Part shown: positions 27,382 through 36,730 of the stretch, piece by piece
Position numbering within the stretch: the stretch's first letter is position 1
How the letters are laid out: each line of letters opens with the position of its first letter
Assembly: GCA_050043265.1 (NCBI GenBank)
Contig: JBHJIR010000016.1
Location: 1 to 64,000 of the forward strand
Reading direction: 5' to 3'
Source of the DNA: Pelagibius sp050043265
GTDB taxonomy: Bacteria; Pseudomonadota; Alphaproteobacteria; Kiloniellales; Kiloniellaceae
Length of the DNA stretch: 64,000 bases
Notes under the pieces: generated by a model
What the model saw: only the letters and a program-made list of their open reading frames with translations
The model's database searches: none
What the model was told of the DNA's origin: nothing
Made by a program: the position numbers and the translations under genes

Positions 27382-28356
27382 TTGAAACGCCTGCGCTACA
27401 TCCTGCGCCGCGCCGTCCAGGCAATCCCTGTGATCCTGGCGATCGTGGTGATGAACTTCCTGCTGTTGCAGCTCGCCGAAGGCGATGCGGTCGACGTGCT
27501 GGCCGGCGAGGCCGGTTCGGCGACGCCCGAGTACATCGCCCAGCTGCGCGAGCGTTTCGGCCTGGACCAGCCCGTCTACGTCCAGCTCTTCCACTACATG
27601 ACGAACATTCTTACCTTCGACCTCGGCTATTCCTTCCGCCAGGAGATGCCGGTCTCCGAGCTGATCATGGTGCGCCTGGGCCCGACCCTGCTGCTGATGG
27701 TCACCACCCTGGTCATCGCCGTCGGCTTCGGCGTGTTGCTCGGCATCCTGGCCGCCCGGGGGCTGAATACCTGGCGCGACAACCTGATCTCGGTCTTCGC
27801 CCTCATCTCCTACGCCACGCCGCTGTTCTGGATCGGCCTGATGTTCGTCGTGGTGTTCTCCCTCAAGCTCGACCTGCTGCCGGCCAGCGGCATGGAATCC
27901 ATCGGCGCCTTCTACGAAGGCTGGGACCGGGTGGTCGACATCGCCCGCCACCTGATCCTGCCGGCGCTGCCCCTCTCGCTGTTCTACCTAGCCGCCTACA
28001 CGCGGCTGATGCGGGCCTCGATCCTGGAGCAGGCCGGCATGGACTACGTCGTCACCGCGCGCGCCAAGGGCCTGACCGAGCGTGCCATCACCTACCGTCA
28101 CGTGCTGCGCAACGCGCTGCTGCCGGTGGTTACCGTGGCCGGCGTCCAGATGGGCGGCCTGCTCGGCGGTTCCGTGATCGTCGAGTCCGTCTTCGGCTGG
28201 CCGGGCCTCGGCCTGCTCGCCTACGACGCCCTCTTCTCGCGCGACCTCAACCTGCTGCTCGGCATCTTCTTCGTGTCGGCCTGCCTGGTGGTTCTGGTCA
28301 ATCTCTTCATCGACATTCTCTACACCTTCCTCGATCCGCGGATCGAAGTCGGATGA
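27382..28356 (+). CDS. ABC permease (DppB/OppB type)
   Basis: A 324-residue inner-membrane permease with about six membrane segments. The EAA-type loop is seen as DYVVTARAKGLTERAI and the N-terminal RRAVQAIPVILAIVVMNFLLLQL helix is typical of DppB. The start is a TTG at 27382 after a TTGGAGA ribosome site. It pairs with the DppC-like permease 22 bases downstream to form the channel of the importer. Confidence 0.92.
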   Translation: MKRLRYILRRAVQAIPVILAIVVMNFLLLQLAEGDAVDVLAGEAGSATPEYIAQLRERFGLDQPVYVQLFHYMTNILTFDLGYSFRQEMPVSELIMVRLGPTLLLMVTTLVIAVGFGVLLGILAARGLNTWRDNLISVFALISYATPLFWIGLMFVVVFSLKLDLLPASGMESIGAFYEGWDRVVDIARHLILPALPLSLFYLAAYTRLMRASILEQAGMDYVVTARAKGLTERAITYRHVLRNALLPVVTVAGVQMGGLLGGSVIVESVFGWPGLGLLAYDALFSRDLNLLLGIFFVSACLVVLVNLFIDILYTFLDPRIEVG

Positions 28357-28378
28357 TCGGGCCGGGAGGAGACCAGCC

Positions 28379-29212
28379 ATGACCGCCTTCTTCGCGCGCT
28401 TCCTGCGCAACCGCTCCGCCGCTGTTGGCGTCCTGCTGCTGCTGGGCGTGCTGCTGCTGGCCATCCTGGCGCCGATCCTGTTTCCCGGCGATCCCTTCCG
28501 CCTGGCCGGTCCTACGATGGAGCCGCCGTCGCCGGACTTCCTTTTCGGCACCGACACCCTGGGGCGCGACGTCGCCGCCGCCATCGCCCACGGGGCCGTC
28601 ACTTCGCTGATGATCGGCTTCGTCGCCTCGCTGGTCGCGGTGCTCTGCGGCACCGTGCTGGGCGCGGTCGCCGGCTACTTCGGCGGGCGCATCGACGACC
28701 TGCTGATGCGCATTACCGAGATCTTCCAGACCATTCCGTCTTTCATCTTTGCCATCCTGCTGGTCGCCATCCTGTCGCCCTCGGTCCAGTCGGTGGTGAT
28801 CGCCATCGCCGTGGTCTCCTGGCCGCCGGTGGCGCGGCTGGTGCGCGGTGAGTTCCTGTCCATGAAAAGCCGCGAGTTCGTACAGGCCGCGCGCACCCTC
28901 GGCATGTCGGACGGCCGCATCATCTTCATGCAGATCCTGCCCAACTGCCTGTCGCCGATCATCGTTGCCGGCTCGCTGATGGTGGCAACCGCCATCCTGC
29001 TGGAATCCGGCCTCGCCTTCCTCGGCCTCGGCGACCCCAACGTGATGAGCTGGGGCTTCATGATCGGGGCCGGCCGTTCCGTGCTGCGCAGCGCCTGGTG
29101 GGTCTGCACCTTCCCGGGCATCGCCATCCTGCTCACCGTTCTGGCCATCAACCTGGTCGGCGAGGGTCTCAACGACGCGCTGAATCCGCGCCTGCGGGAG
29201 CGCTCTGCCTGA
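28379..29212 (+). CDS. ABC permease (DppC/OppC type)
   Basis: A 277-residue permease. The DppC hallmark FGTDTLGRDVAAAIAHG is present, followed by about five membrane segments and the cytoplasmic REFVQAARTLGMSDGRI coupling loop that contacts the ATPase. It starts 22 bases after the DppB gene and its stop overlaps the start of the ATPase gene by one base. It forms the second half of the membrane channel. Confidence 0.93.
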   Translation: MTAFFARFLRNRSAAVGVLLLLGVLLLAILAPILFPGDPFRLAGPTMEPPSPDFLFGTDTLGRDVAAAIAHGAVTSLMIGFVASLVAVLCGTVLGAVAGYFGGRIDDLLMRITEIFQTIPSFIFAILLVAILSPSVQSVVIAIAVVSWPPVARLVRGEFLSMKSREFVQAARTLGMSDGRIIFMQILPNCLSPIIVAGSLMVATAILLESGLAFLGLGDPNVMSWGFMIGAGRSVLRSAWWVCTFPGIAILLTVLAINLVGEGLNDALNPRLRERSA

Positions 29213-30858
29213 TGGGGGACGCCACGAAAACGCGCCCGATCCTCGAAATCCGCGATCTCCATGTGTCACTGCCGGCCGGCGGCGACCGCCGGCACGCCAT
29301 CGCCGGCGTCAGCCTGGACCTCCACGAAGACGAGATCCTCTGCATCGTCGGCGAGTCCGGTTCCGGCAAGTCGATGATGGCCCGCGCCATCATGGGCCTG
29401 CTGCCCGGCCCCCAGGTCTTCGCCAGCGGCGGCGAGATCCGCTTCGAGGGCGAGGACCTGCTGGCGGCTTCGGAAGCCCGGCTGCGCGCGCTGCGCGGCA
29501 GCCGCATCGCGATGATCTTCCAGGAACCGATGACGGCGCTGAACCCGCTGATGACCATCGGCGAGCAGATCGACGAAGTGCTGCGCATCCACACCGACAT
29601 GGACCGCGCGGCGCGGCGCCGGCGCGTCGTCGACATTCTCGGCGACGTCCATCTGCCCGAACCGGAAACCATCCTCTCCGCCTACCCGCACCAGCTCTCC
29701 GGCGGCCAACGCCAGCGGGCGATGATCGCCATGGCACTGATCCTGGAGCCACGCGTCATCATCGCCGACGAGCCGACCACGGCGCTGGACGTTACCACCC
29801 AGGCGCAGATCCTACAGCTGATCAAGGAAGTCCAGCGCAACCGGCAGACCGGCGTCATCTTCATCACCCACGACTTCAGCGTGGTGGCCGAGATCGCCGA
29901 CCGTGTCGCCGTCATGCAGGGCGGCAGCCTGGTGGAACTGGGCCAGGCGGCGGATATCCTCGACCGCCCGCAGCAGCCCTATACCAAGGCACTGATCGCC
30001 GCGGTGCCCAGCCTGGTGCCGCGCCCCGCCACGGCCGCCGTGCGGCGCGACGAAGTGCTGCAGGCCATCGGGCTCAGCAAGACCTTCACCTCCGGAGGCG
30101 GCTTGTTCGGCGGCAACAAGCGCGAAGTGAAGGCGGTACAGAACGTCGACCTGACGCTGAGGCGCGGCGAGACCATCGGCATCGTCGGCGAGTCCGGTTC
30201 CGGCAAGTCGACCCTGGCACGGCTCGTCATCCGCCTGATCGAGGCCGACCGGGGCGAGGTCCTGCTGCACGGCGTCGATTTCCTGAAACTCAACGCCCGC
30301 CAGGTGCGCAGCCAGCGCAAACGCATCCAGATGGTGTTCCAGGATCCCTTCGCCTCGCTGAACCCGCGCTACAAGGTCGGCCACATCATCGCCGAGGGCA
30401 TGCTGCTGCAGGGCACACCCAAGGCCGACGCGACCCGCCAGGTGAACGAGCTGCTGGACCTCGTCGGGCTGGACCGGAAGTCTGCCGAGCGCTTCCCGCA
30501 CGAGTTCTCCGGCGGTCAGCGTCAGCGCATCGGCATCGCCCGCGCCCTCGCCCTCGACCCGGAAATCCTGGTCGCCGACGAAGCGGTCTCGGCCCTGGAC
30601 GTCTCGGTTCAGGCGCAGGTGCTGCGCCTGCTGGCCGACATCCGCGACCGGCTCAATCTTTCCATGCTGTTCATCACCCACGATCTCTGCGTCGCCGCGC
30701 AGGTCTGCGACCACATCGTGGTCATGCGGCGCGGCGAGATCGTCGAGAACGGCCCGACCGCGGAAGTCTTCGCCGCGCCGAAACACGACTACACCCGGGC
30801 GCTGTTCAATTCGATCCCCGGGCGGTCCTGGATCGCCCACAAGGAAAGCCTGCTCTAG
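29212..30858 (+). CDS. Fused DppD-DppF ABC ATPase
   Basis: A 548-residue protein with two complete ATPase domains in one chain. The first has GESGSGKSMM, QLSGGQRQRAM, VIIADEPTTALD; the second GESGSGKSTL, FSGGQRQRIG and ILVADEAVSALD. Both domains keep H-loops (ITHDFS and ITHDLC). The start ATG at 29212 overlaps the permease stop; the frame extends upstream only over permease sequence. Importers of this family usually have two separate ATPases, but fused forms are common in alphaproteobacteria. It powers uptake by the permease pair. Confidence 0.94.
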   Translation: MGDATKTRPILEIRDLHVSLPAGGDRRHAIAGVSLDLHEDEILCIVGESGSGKSMMARAIMGLLPGPQVFASGGEIRFEGEDLLAASEARLRALRGSRIAMIFQEPMTALNPLMTIGEQIDEVLRIHTDMDRAARRRRVVDILGDVHLPEPETILSAYPHQLSGGQRQRAMIAMALILEPRVIIADEPTTALDVTTQAQILQLIKEVQRNRQTGVIFITHDFSVVAEIADRVAVMQGGSLVELGQAADILDRPQQPYTKALIAAVPSLVPRPATAAVRRDEVLQAIGLSKTFTSGGGLFGGNKREVKAVQNVDLTLRRGETIGIVGESGSGKSTLARLVIRLIEADRGEVLLHGVDFLKLNARQVRSQRKRIQMVFQDPFASLNPRYKVGHIIAEGMLLQGTPKADATRQVNELLDLVGLDRKSAERFPHEFSGGQRQRIGIARALALDPEILVADEAVSALDVSVQAQVLRLLADIRDRLNLSMLFITHDLCVAAQVCDHIVVMRRGEIVENGPTAEVFAAPKHDYTRALFNSIPGRSWIAHKESLL

Positions 30859-30905
30859 CGCCTGCTTCCTCCGGCCTGTCGGCCCTGTCGCTTCACTCCG
30901 CGGGA

Positions 30906-33122
30906 TTACTCCGCCGCCTGGGGCAGGAACCGGCTCTCGAACTCGTCCATCGGCCCCGGGCGCCCGAACAGGTCTCCCTGGCCGGAATAGCAGCCGCGCG
31001 ACTTGAGAGCGTTCAGCTGTTCCACCGTTTCGATGCCCTCCGCCACGCAATCCACCTGCAGCGCGTGCGTCATCGACAGGAAGATGGCCGCCAGGCTTGC
31101 CGGCGCCGTTTGCAGGTCCAGCGGCGTAATGAAGCGACGGTCGATCTTCAGCGTGTCGATAGGCAGCCGATCGAAGTGGCCGAGCGACGAGTAGCCGGTG
31201 CCGAAGTCGTCGAGCGCGATCCCGAACCCGGCGTCCTTCAGCATCTGCACCTGCAGGATCGCCCAATCCGCTTCGCCCATGGCGATGCCCTCGGTGATCT
31301 CGAACTCGATGTCGCCGGGGGAGAGGCCGGCGCTCTCGATCTGGCGCAGCAAACGCTTGCTGAAGTCGGGGTTGTTGAGATCGGCCATCGACAGATTGAT
31401 CGAGACGGGTAACGCCTTCGCCTGCTCGCTGCGCGCTTGCCACGCGCCGACGCTGTGAATCACGAAGTCCGTGAGACTCTGGGTCAGGCCGCTGGATTCC
31501 GCGATGGGGATAAATTCGGCCGGCGAGATGGCGGCATCTTCGTGCTGCCATCGTAACAGCGCCTCGGCGCCGGTCACCTCACCCGACTCCAGGTTCACCT
31601 TGGGCTGCAGATGAACGGCGAAGCCTTCGTCGCGGGCGACCGCCACCTTCAGCGCATCCTGCAGCTTGCCCCGACGCTCCAGATCGCTTCGAATCTTGGA
31701 ATCATAGACTGCGCAGCGTCCCCGCCCGGCTCTTTTGAGATGCAGCAAAGCCGCGCTCGCCGTCCTCAGGATCGCGTTTGAGTCCGCCTCGACGCCCGCG
31801 AGGTCGACGATGGCAGTGGTCGCTTTCGCCAGAATCTCGATCCCGTCGACCATGAACGGCTTGGCGAAGATAGTCATCAGGTGGGTTTCGTCGACGGCTT
31901 CGAGGTCGCCCAGCAGCGCGAAAGTGGCATCGCCAACCCGCGCCGCCATGAAGTTCTGATTGCTCCCGCTGTTCAGTTCGGCATAAACCGTCGCCAACAG
32001 CCGATGCGACACCTTCGTCCCGTAGTCGGCAAAGATAGCGGAGAAGTGATCCAGGGTCAGCAGTGCCATCCGGCCGCCCGCCCCTGCGGCCAACCTCGCA
32101 CCGAGCGCAACCTCAAAGGCGTTCATATTCGGCACATCGAGCACCGGGTCGATGTAGGCCAGCCTGTCGAGCTCTCCCAGCAGGCTCAGGTTTTCGAAGC
32201 CGATGGCGACGTTTGCCGAGAACAGCTTGACCAAGGTCCGCTCCGTTGCAGCGACTTTGCCCGGCGTTTCGACGAAGACCGACAGATCGCAGCCCGCGTC
32301 GCTTTCGACGTTCAGCGCCATGAAACCATCGTCCAGCAGCGGTGCCCCCAGCGCCCGCGCTTCCTGAACGAAGTTCAGGGTTACCGGATCGGCGAAGTCG
32401 ACGAAGGATTTTCCGACATAGCGCTCAAAACGGCCGGCACCGGCAATCACCTGCAGCCTGTAGTCTGCCGCGCTGACACGGCCGTTCAGGCAGACGACGC
32501 CATTGGGCTGAATGTCGAGCAGAACCGCGATCTGCGTCAGGACACTCTCGGCAAAGGCCTCCAGACTGGCACACTGAAACAGCCTGCTGGAACTTTCGAC
32601 GATCGACTCCAGCCCAGCCTGGTTCCGTGTGATGGTCTGGATCTGGTCGTAGGCACGGATACCCGTGGTCAGCACAGTAAGGAGGTGGCTGCGCGTCAAA
32701 CCGCTCTTGGTCTGATAGTCGTCGATTTCGAAGAGCGAGATGACCGACTGCTCCGGCGCGTGGCCCGGCTGGCCGGTGCGCAAGACTATCCTTATCGCAT
32801 GGAACCCGGCCTCGCGGATCTTGCGCACCAGTTGAAGACCGGCATCCGGCGTCTCCATCACGACGTCGACAAGGGCGACGGCGATATCCGGCTGAGAGGG
32901 CATCCTGGTCATCGCCTCGGTCACGGAGTAGGCGTGGATCAACTCCAGCGGACGCCCGAGGATGATCACGTCCTTAAGGGCAAAACGGGTCGACTCGTGA
33001 ACGTCGCTATCGTCATCGACAATCAGCACGCGCCAGGGAAATGACTGCCGAGGTGAAAATTCGCGCACGTTATCCACGACCTCGATCATGTCGTCATCGA
33101 TATCAACTTGAACACTAGACAT
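30906..33122 (-). CDS. REC-DUF3369-degenerate GGDEF-EAL response regulator
   Basis: About 738 residues from the ATG at 33122, which overlaps the sensor kinase gene by 8 bases. Order: REC (phospho-Asp in VALVDVVMETP), a DUF3369/GAF-like region, a degenerate GGDEF in which the signature reads VGDAT, then a full EAL domain with EALLRW, INLSMADLN, FEITEGIAMGE, LDDFGTGYSS and VAEGIETVEQ. The EAL metal and catalytic residues appear intact, so it should hydrolyse cyclic di-GMP, while the GGDEF is probably inactive or GTP-binding. Paired with the overlapping kinase, it would couple an extracellular signal to c-di-GMP breakdown (motility or biofilm). Confidence 0.87.
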   Translation of the reverse strand: MSSVQVDIDDDMIEVVDNVREFSPRQSFPWRVLIVDDDSDVHESTRFALKDVIILGRPLELIHAYSVTEAMTRMPSQPDIAVALVDVVMETPDAGLQLVRKIREAGFHAIRIVLRTGQPGHAPEQSVISLFEIDDYQTKSGLTRSHLLTVLTTGIRAYDQIQTITRNQAGLESIVESSSRLFQCASLEAFAESVLTQIAVLLDIQPNGVVCLNGRVSAADYRLQVIAGAGRFERYVGKSFVDFADPVTLNFVQEARALGAPLLDDGFMALNVESDAGCDLSVFVETPGKVAATERTLVKLFSANVAIGFENLSLLGELDRLAYIDPVLDVPNMNAFEVALGARLAAGAGGRMALLTLDHFSAIFADYGTKVSHRLLATVYAELNSGSNQNFMAARVGDATFALLGDLEAVDETHLMTIFAKPFMVDGIEILAKATTAIVDLAGVEADSNAILRTASAALLHLKRAGRGRCAVYDSKIRSDLERRGKLQDALKVAVARDEGFAVHLQPKVNLESGEVTGAEALLRWQHEDAAISPAEFIPIAESSGLTQSLTDFVIHSVGAWQARSEQAKALPVSINLSMADLNNPDFSKRLLRQIESAGLSPGDIEFEITEGIAMGEADWAILQVQMLKDAGFGIALDDFGTGYSSLGHFDRLPIDTLKIDRRFITPLDLQTAPASLAAIFLSMTHALQVDCVAEGIETVEQLNALKSRGCYSGQGDLFGRPGPMDEFESRFLPQAAE

Positions 33123-35016
33123 CGTATATCCTCCTGAATTCGCCACTTGCCCCGCCCGGGGCGGAAGCGGGAAGCCGCAGCACCATGCGCGTCCCGACGT
33201 CGGGTCGGCTCTCGACGGCAATCGTGCCGCCGAGGATGCTGGTGACAATGTTGAAGACGATACTCAGACCCAGGCCGCTGCCGCCCTTGCCCAGCCGGGT
33301 CGTGAAAAAGGGTTCGAAGATTCGATCCTGGAGGTCGCGTGGGATACCTTTGCCGCTGTCCTCCACCACCACTTCGACTTCGCTTGAAGACAGGTCGCGC
33401 ACGGCAAGGATGATCCTGCCGGTCTGCCCCTCCTCGAAGCCATGGACAAGGGCATTCTGAACGAGGTTGATCAGCACCTGGCTCAAGGCACCGGCGTAAC
33501 TGTCGAGTTCGAGCTGCGAGTCGATCCGGGTGTCGAGGATGACCAGGCTGGACTTGAACCGCGGCTGCAGGGTGCCGACAACGTCGTGAACAAGGCTGCT
33601 CATGCGGAACCGCCGCCGCCGCTCGCTCGTCTGGTCGACGGCGATCTGCTTGAAATTACCGATCAGATCGGCGGCGCGACGTAGGTCCCTCAGCATCAGC
33701 GCCGTTCCGTCGCGCAACTGCCCCATCAGGCCTTCCAGACCCGATCGGCTGATCCGGCCGGATTCCAGGCCCTGGTCGAAGCCGGCGGCCTCGTCAGACA
33801 GCGTGCTGGCGACGGCCACGGCGTTGCCGATGGGGGTGTTCAGTTCGTGGGAGATCCCGGCGACGAGACCGCCAAGGCTGGCCAGCCGCTCGACGCGTAC
33901 CAATTCGGCTTCCGTCCGTTTTCGGACATCTTCCGACCGGCGGCGCGCCATCGCCGCGTTGCTCCAGGCCAGGCTGATCGCGGCGACAACCAACAGGGCA
34001 ACAAGAACCACGGGCAGACGCTCAAGGCGCCAGGTCGACGCGAGCGAGACGCTGGGCACCACACCGACGATCTTCCAGAGAAGCTCCGCTCCTTCGTCGC
34101 TGCGCGTCGCGCCTCCGGGTGCCGCACGCTCGGCATCCATGACATCCGAAGGCGATAAGGTATCGAAGATATAAATATCGCTGCCCTGCCGGACGCTGCC
34201 GCTGCGCTGGGCGTGGATCTCCTGCCAGGCCTGGGGCGCGCGCGCCGCCATGGTGGTCTCGCGATTGAACATGAAGCCGAAGAGCTGGTCGCTCGGCACC
34301 CCGGCGAGCCAGTATCCCTCGGCATTCACCAGTTGCAGGGGCGCACTGTCCAGCGGGCGGGAGCGTTGCAGGTCAGCGAAGAAGTCGGCGACGTCGATAT
34401 TCAAAATGACGATACCCGCGGCCTCGCCGCCGCCGCCCCGAATCGTGATCGCCAGGCGCAGCATCTGGCGCCAGGGAATTTCGACGGCGCCGTGTTCCAC
34501 GTTGAGGTCGATGCGGGAGACATAGATGCGCCCCTCCGGCAGCCCGATGCTCTCGGTGAAATAGTAGCGTGTGCTCTTGTTCTGCAGCGCGTCGCCCGTC
34601 GCCCGGACGATCGCCTCGCCGTTGCGCACAACGCGCACGACCTCCTGGCCATCGCGGTCCAGGTAGCGAAGCTGCGCCGTCGCCGGCTTTTCCCGGACGA
34701 AGGCGGTGAAATCGGCCTCAGCCTGCGCACGTGCCGATGCGTCTCCCCGCGCCAGGCGCTGCACGGCCGCGCCGGCGGCGAGAATTTTTAAATCGGCGCC
34801 GAAGGTCTGCAACTCGCTGCCGAGCAGATCCCGCGCGTGCCACGTCGCCTCTGCCATGGCCACACGCCGCTGACGATTCTCCCACAGGGCGTCGATGTAG
34901 AGGGAGGTCTGCCAGAGAACGAGGAACGCCAGCGATCCGGCCATAAAGATCCGCACGAACAGGAGGGCCTGCTCGCGATCGATCGCCTGAAGGCGCTGCT
35001 GGCTGACGGTATACAT
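33115..35016 (-). CDS. Membrane sensor histidine kinase partner of EAL regulator
   Basis: A 633-residue kinase. A membrane segment at about 22-45, a periplasmic sensor of about 285 residues (a Cache-like double domain is likely; note the YYFTESIGLPEGRIYVS strand pattern), a second membrane segment at about 337-352, no clear HAMP, then DHp with GISHELNTPIGN and a HATPase domain with NLVQNALVHGF, DSGKGIP and GSGLGLSIV. It overlaps the EAL regulator downstream, so the two form one signalling pair. The signal is unknown. Confidence 0.87.
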   Translation of the reverse strand: MYTVSQQRLQAIDREQALLFVRIFMAGSLAFLVLWQTSLYIDALWENRQRRVAMAEATWHARDLLGSELQTFGADLKILAAGAAVQRLARGDASARAQAEADFTAFVREKPATAQLRYLDRDGQEVVRVVRNGEAIVRATGDALQNKSTRYYFTESIGLPEGRIYVSRIDLNVEHGAVEIPWRQMLRLAITIRGGGGEAAGIVILNIDVADFFADLQRSRPLDSAPLQLVNAEGYWLAGVPSDQLFGFMFNRETTMAARAPQAWQEIHAQRSGSVRQGSDIYIFDTLSPSDVMDAERAAPGGATRSDEGAELLWKIVGVVPSVSLASTWRLERLPVVLVALLVVAAISLAWSNAAMARRRSEDVRKRTEAELVRVERLASLGGLVAGISHELNTPIGNAVAVASTLSDEAAGFDQGLESGRISRSGLEGLMGQLRDGTALMLRDLRRAADLIGNFKQIAVDQTSERRRRFRMSSLVHDVVGTLQPRFKSSLVILDTRIDSQLELDSYAGALSQVLINLVQNALVHGFEEGQTGRIILAVRDLSSSEVEVVVEDSGKGIPRDLQDRIFEPFFTTRLGKGGSGLGLSIVFNIVTSILGGTIAVESRPDVGTRMVLRLPASAPGGASGEFRRIYDV

Positions 35017-35068
35017 TACCTTAGCCCTCGCGGGTCACCGTTCCCCCGAGAGCAATTTAGTCGAATTG

Positions 35069-35074
35069 ATTATA
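35069..35074 (-). promoter_or_regulatory. Possible -10 box for kinase/EAL operon
   Basis: A perfect TATAAT on the minus strand, 53 bases before the kinase ATG in an AT-rich 141-base gap. No convincing TTGACA-like box sits 17 bases upstream, so this is only a candidate promoter. Confidence 0.35.
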
Positions 35075-35157
35075 AATATTTGTTAAAGGCAAATCTGCCG
35101 TTTTGGGCAAGGTAAAGTGCCGCTAACCATCTTGTCCGCGCAGCGATTGGACCGTCG

Positions 35158-35781
35158 TCAGGGCAGATGGAGCAGCACCGGCAGGTGCCACAATCCATGC
35201 AGTGCCTCGATGCCCTCGATAACGGGCAACGCCAACAGCATCAGGCTGGCGTCGCGGAAGGTCGTCAGCACCAGTCGCGGCCGCACCTCCAGATGCTCGG
35301 CGTCGCGCCACACCGACCGCGGCGACAGCCAGCGCGGCGTGCGCCGCCGGTACCCCAGGTAGGCGGCGCCGAAGCGGTCGTCCAGGAACACCTCCTCGCG
35401 GCGGATCACCATATCGAAGACAATGAAGGTGAAGGCCGCCAGCAGCAGGCCCATGCTGAAGCTGCCGCTGGTCATGCCGATGCCCAGGGCCCCGGCAACG
35501 GAGAACACATAGAGGGGATTGCGGCTGAGGCTGTAAGGACCGACCTCAACCAGCACATGCTTCTTGCGCCCGCCGATGTAGAGCGTGCACCAGGTCCGCC
35601 CCAGCACCGCCAGGCCGATCAGGATCAGGCCAGCCAGTTCGATGGCTTCCTCGCCGGCGCTGCCTTCGCGCCAGAACGGCGCTACCGCGAAGAAAGCGGC
35701 GGCAAAGGGCACCGCCGCCAGCCAGAAGGAAAGCTTGCGGTTATGCTGGACCTGCGACAGGGGGGAACGTCGGCTGATCAT
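35158..35781 (-). CDS. Isoprenylcysteine/phospholipid methyltransferase-like membrane protein
   Basis: About 207 residues from the ATG at 35781; the frame continues upstream without family features. About four to five membrane segments. The SAM-binding hallmark of the ICMT/PEMT group is seen as VGPYSLSRNPLYVFSV and, later, RREEVFLDDRFGAAYLGYRRRTPRW, where the EE pair and final RTPR are typical. Bacterial members methylate lipids or small thiols and amines; the substrate here is unknown. It is separated by 97 bases from the alpha/beta hydrolase and by 141 bases from the kinase operon. Confidence 0.78.
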   Translation of the reverse strand: MISRRSPLSQVQHNRKLSFWLAAVPFAAAFFAVAPFWREGSAGEEAIELAGLILIGLAVLGRTWCTLYIGGRKKHVLVEVGPYSLSRNPLYVFSVAGALGIGMTSGSFSMGLLLAAFTFIVFDMVIRREEVFLDDRFGAAYLGYRRRTPRWLSPRSVWRDAEHLEVRPRLVLTTFRDASLMLLALPVIEGIEALHGLWHLPVLLHLP

Positions 35782-35878
35782 CGTTGGTATCGCTATCGGT
35801 CGGGAGGACACGACGATCCTGCTACCCTTAGCTGACCGCAAGCTGACTCAAATGAGGCAGTTCACCGATCCCGCTGGG

Positions 35879-36730
35879 CTACAGCCCGGCAATCCAGGCC
35901 CGCAGGTGACCGGCCGTCGCCTCCGGGTCCTCCAGGAAGGGCATGTGGCCGATGTCCGGCATCAGGACCAGTTCCGCGCCCGTTACCTGGGCGGCCATGT
36001 GGCGGGCCATGGGGGTCAATACGATGCGGTCCTCCGCACCTTGCAGGATGAGGAACGGCAGATCGAGCGCCTGCAACAGGGCATCGCCGTCCAGCGGGCG
36101 GTCGTTCATCCAGCGCAGGGCCTCCGGCGCCGCCCCCCTGGCGGTCGCCAGCAGTTGCGCTACCAGTTCCGGTCCCGGCGCCGCGTGAAAAAACAGCCGG
36201 ACCAGGCGATCCAGCGTCGCCGCGCTGCGCGCCTTATCGCCCGAGGCGATCGCCTCTGCCATACCCATCACCTCCGGCGCGAGGAAACCGTCGCCGTCCT
36301 GGGTCGAGGCGCCGATCAGGCAGAGTCCCGCCAGGTCTTCCGCCCCAAAATAACGCAGGTAGTCCACCACCACGCGGCCGGCGTAGGACCAGCCGACCAG
36401 CACGGCCGGCCGCCGCGGCAGGGCGTCGAGTACCGCGCGCAGATCCTCGGCCCAGTGGCGCCCGTCCTGATAGGCGGCGGGTGCCTGCGGCCGGTCCGAT
36501 CCGCCGTGGCCCCGCAGATCGTAGCTGTAGACCGCCACGCCCGCGGCTGCGAGTTCGAGGGGAAGCCCGCCCCAGACCCGATGATCCTGACCGTAGCCGT
36601 GAATCAGGACCAGGTTATGGGCCCCCTCGCCGCCCCAGTCCTGGGCCGTCAGGGTGACGCCGTCTGCCGAGGTTGCCGTGAAGCGGCGCTGCGGGGCGGG
36701 CTGCGGGGCGACCGTCATCGCTTCGGTCAT
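35879..36730 (-). CDS. Alpha/beta-hydrolase, last gene of ABC/TauD operon
   Basis: About 283 residues from the ATG at 36730, which overlaps the TauD-like stop by 4 bases. The nucleophile serine lies in LVGWSYAGRVV, the oxyanion loop is IHGYGQDH, and the catalytic histidine is in PDIGHMPFLEDPEA. It is cytoplasmic. Fusion to the operon by overlap indicates it acts on a product of the TauD-like dioxygenase or the aldolase, perhaps opening a lactone or cleaving an ester or C-C bond. Specific activity is unknown. Confidence 0.85.
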   Translation of the reverse strand: MTEAMTVAPQPAPQRRFTATSADGVTLTAQDWGGEGAHNLVLIHGYGQDHRVWGGLPLELAAAGVAVYSYDLRGHGGSDRPQAPAAYQDGRHWAEDLRAVLDALPRRPAVLVGWSYAGRVVVDYLRYFGAEDLAGLCLIGASTQDGDGFLAPEVMGMAEAIASGDKARSAATLDRLVRLFFHAAPGPELVAQLLATARGAAPEALRWMNDRPLDGDALLQALDLPFLILQGAEDRIVLTPMARHMAAQVTGAELVLMPDIGHMPFLEDPEATAGHLRAWIAGL

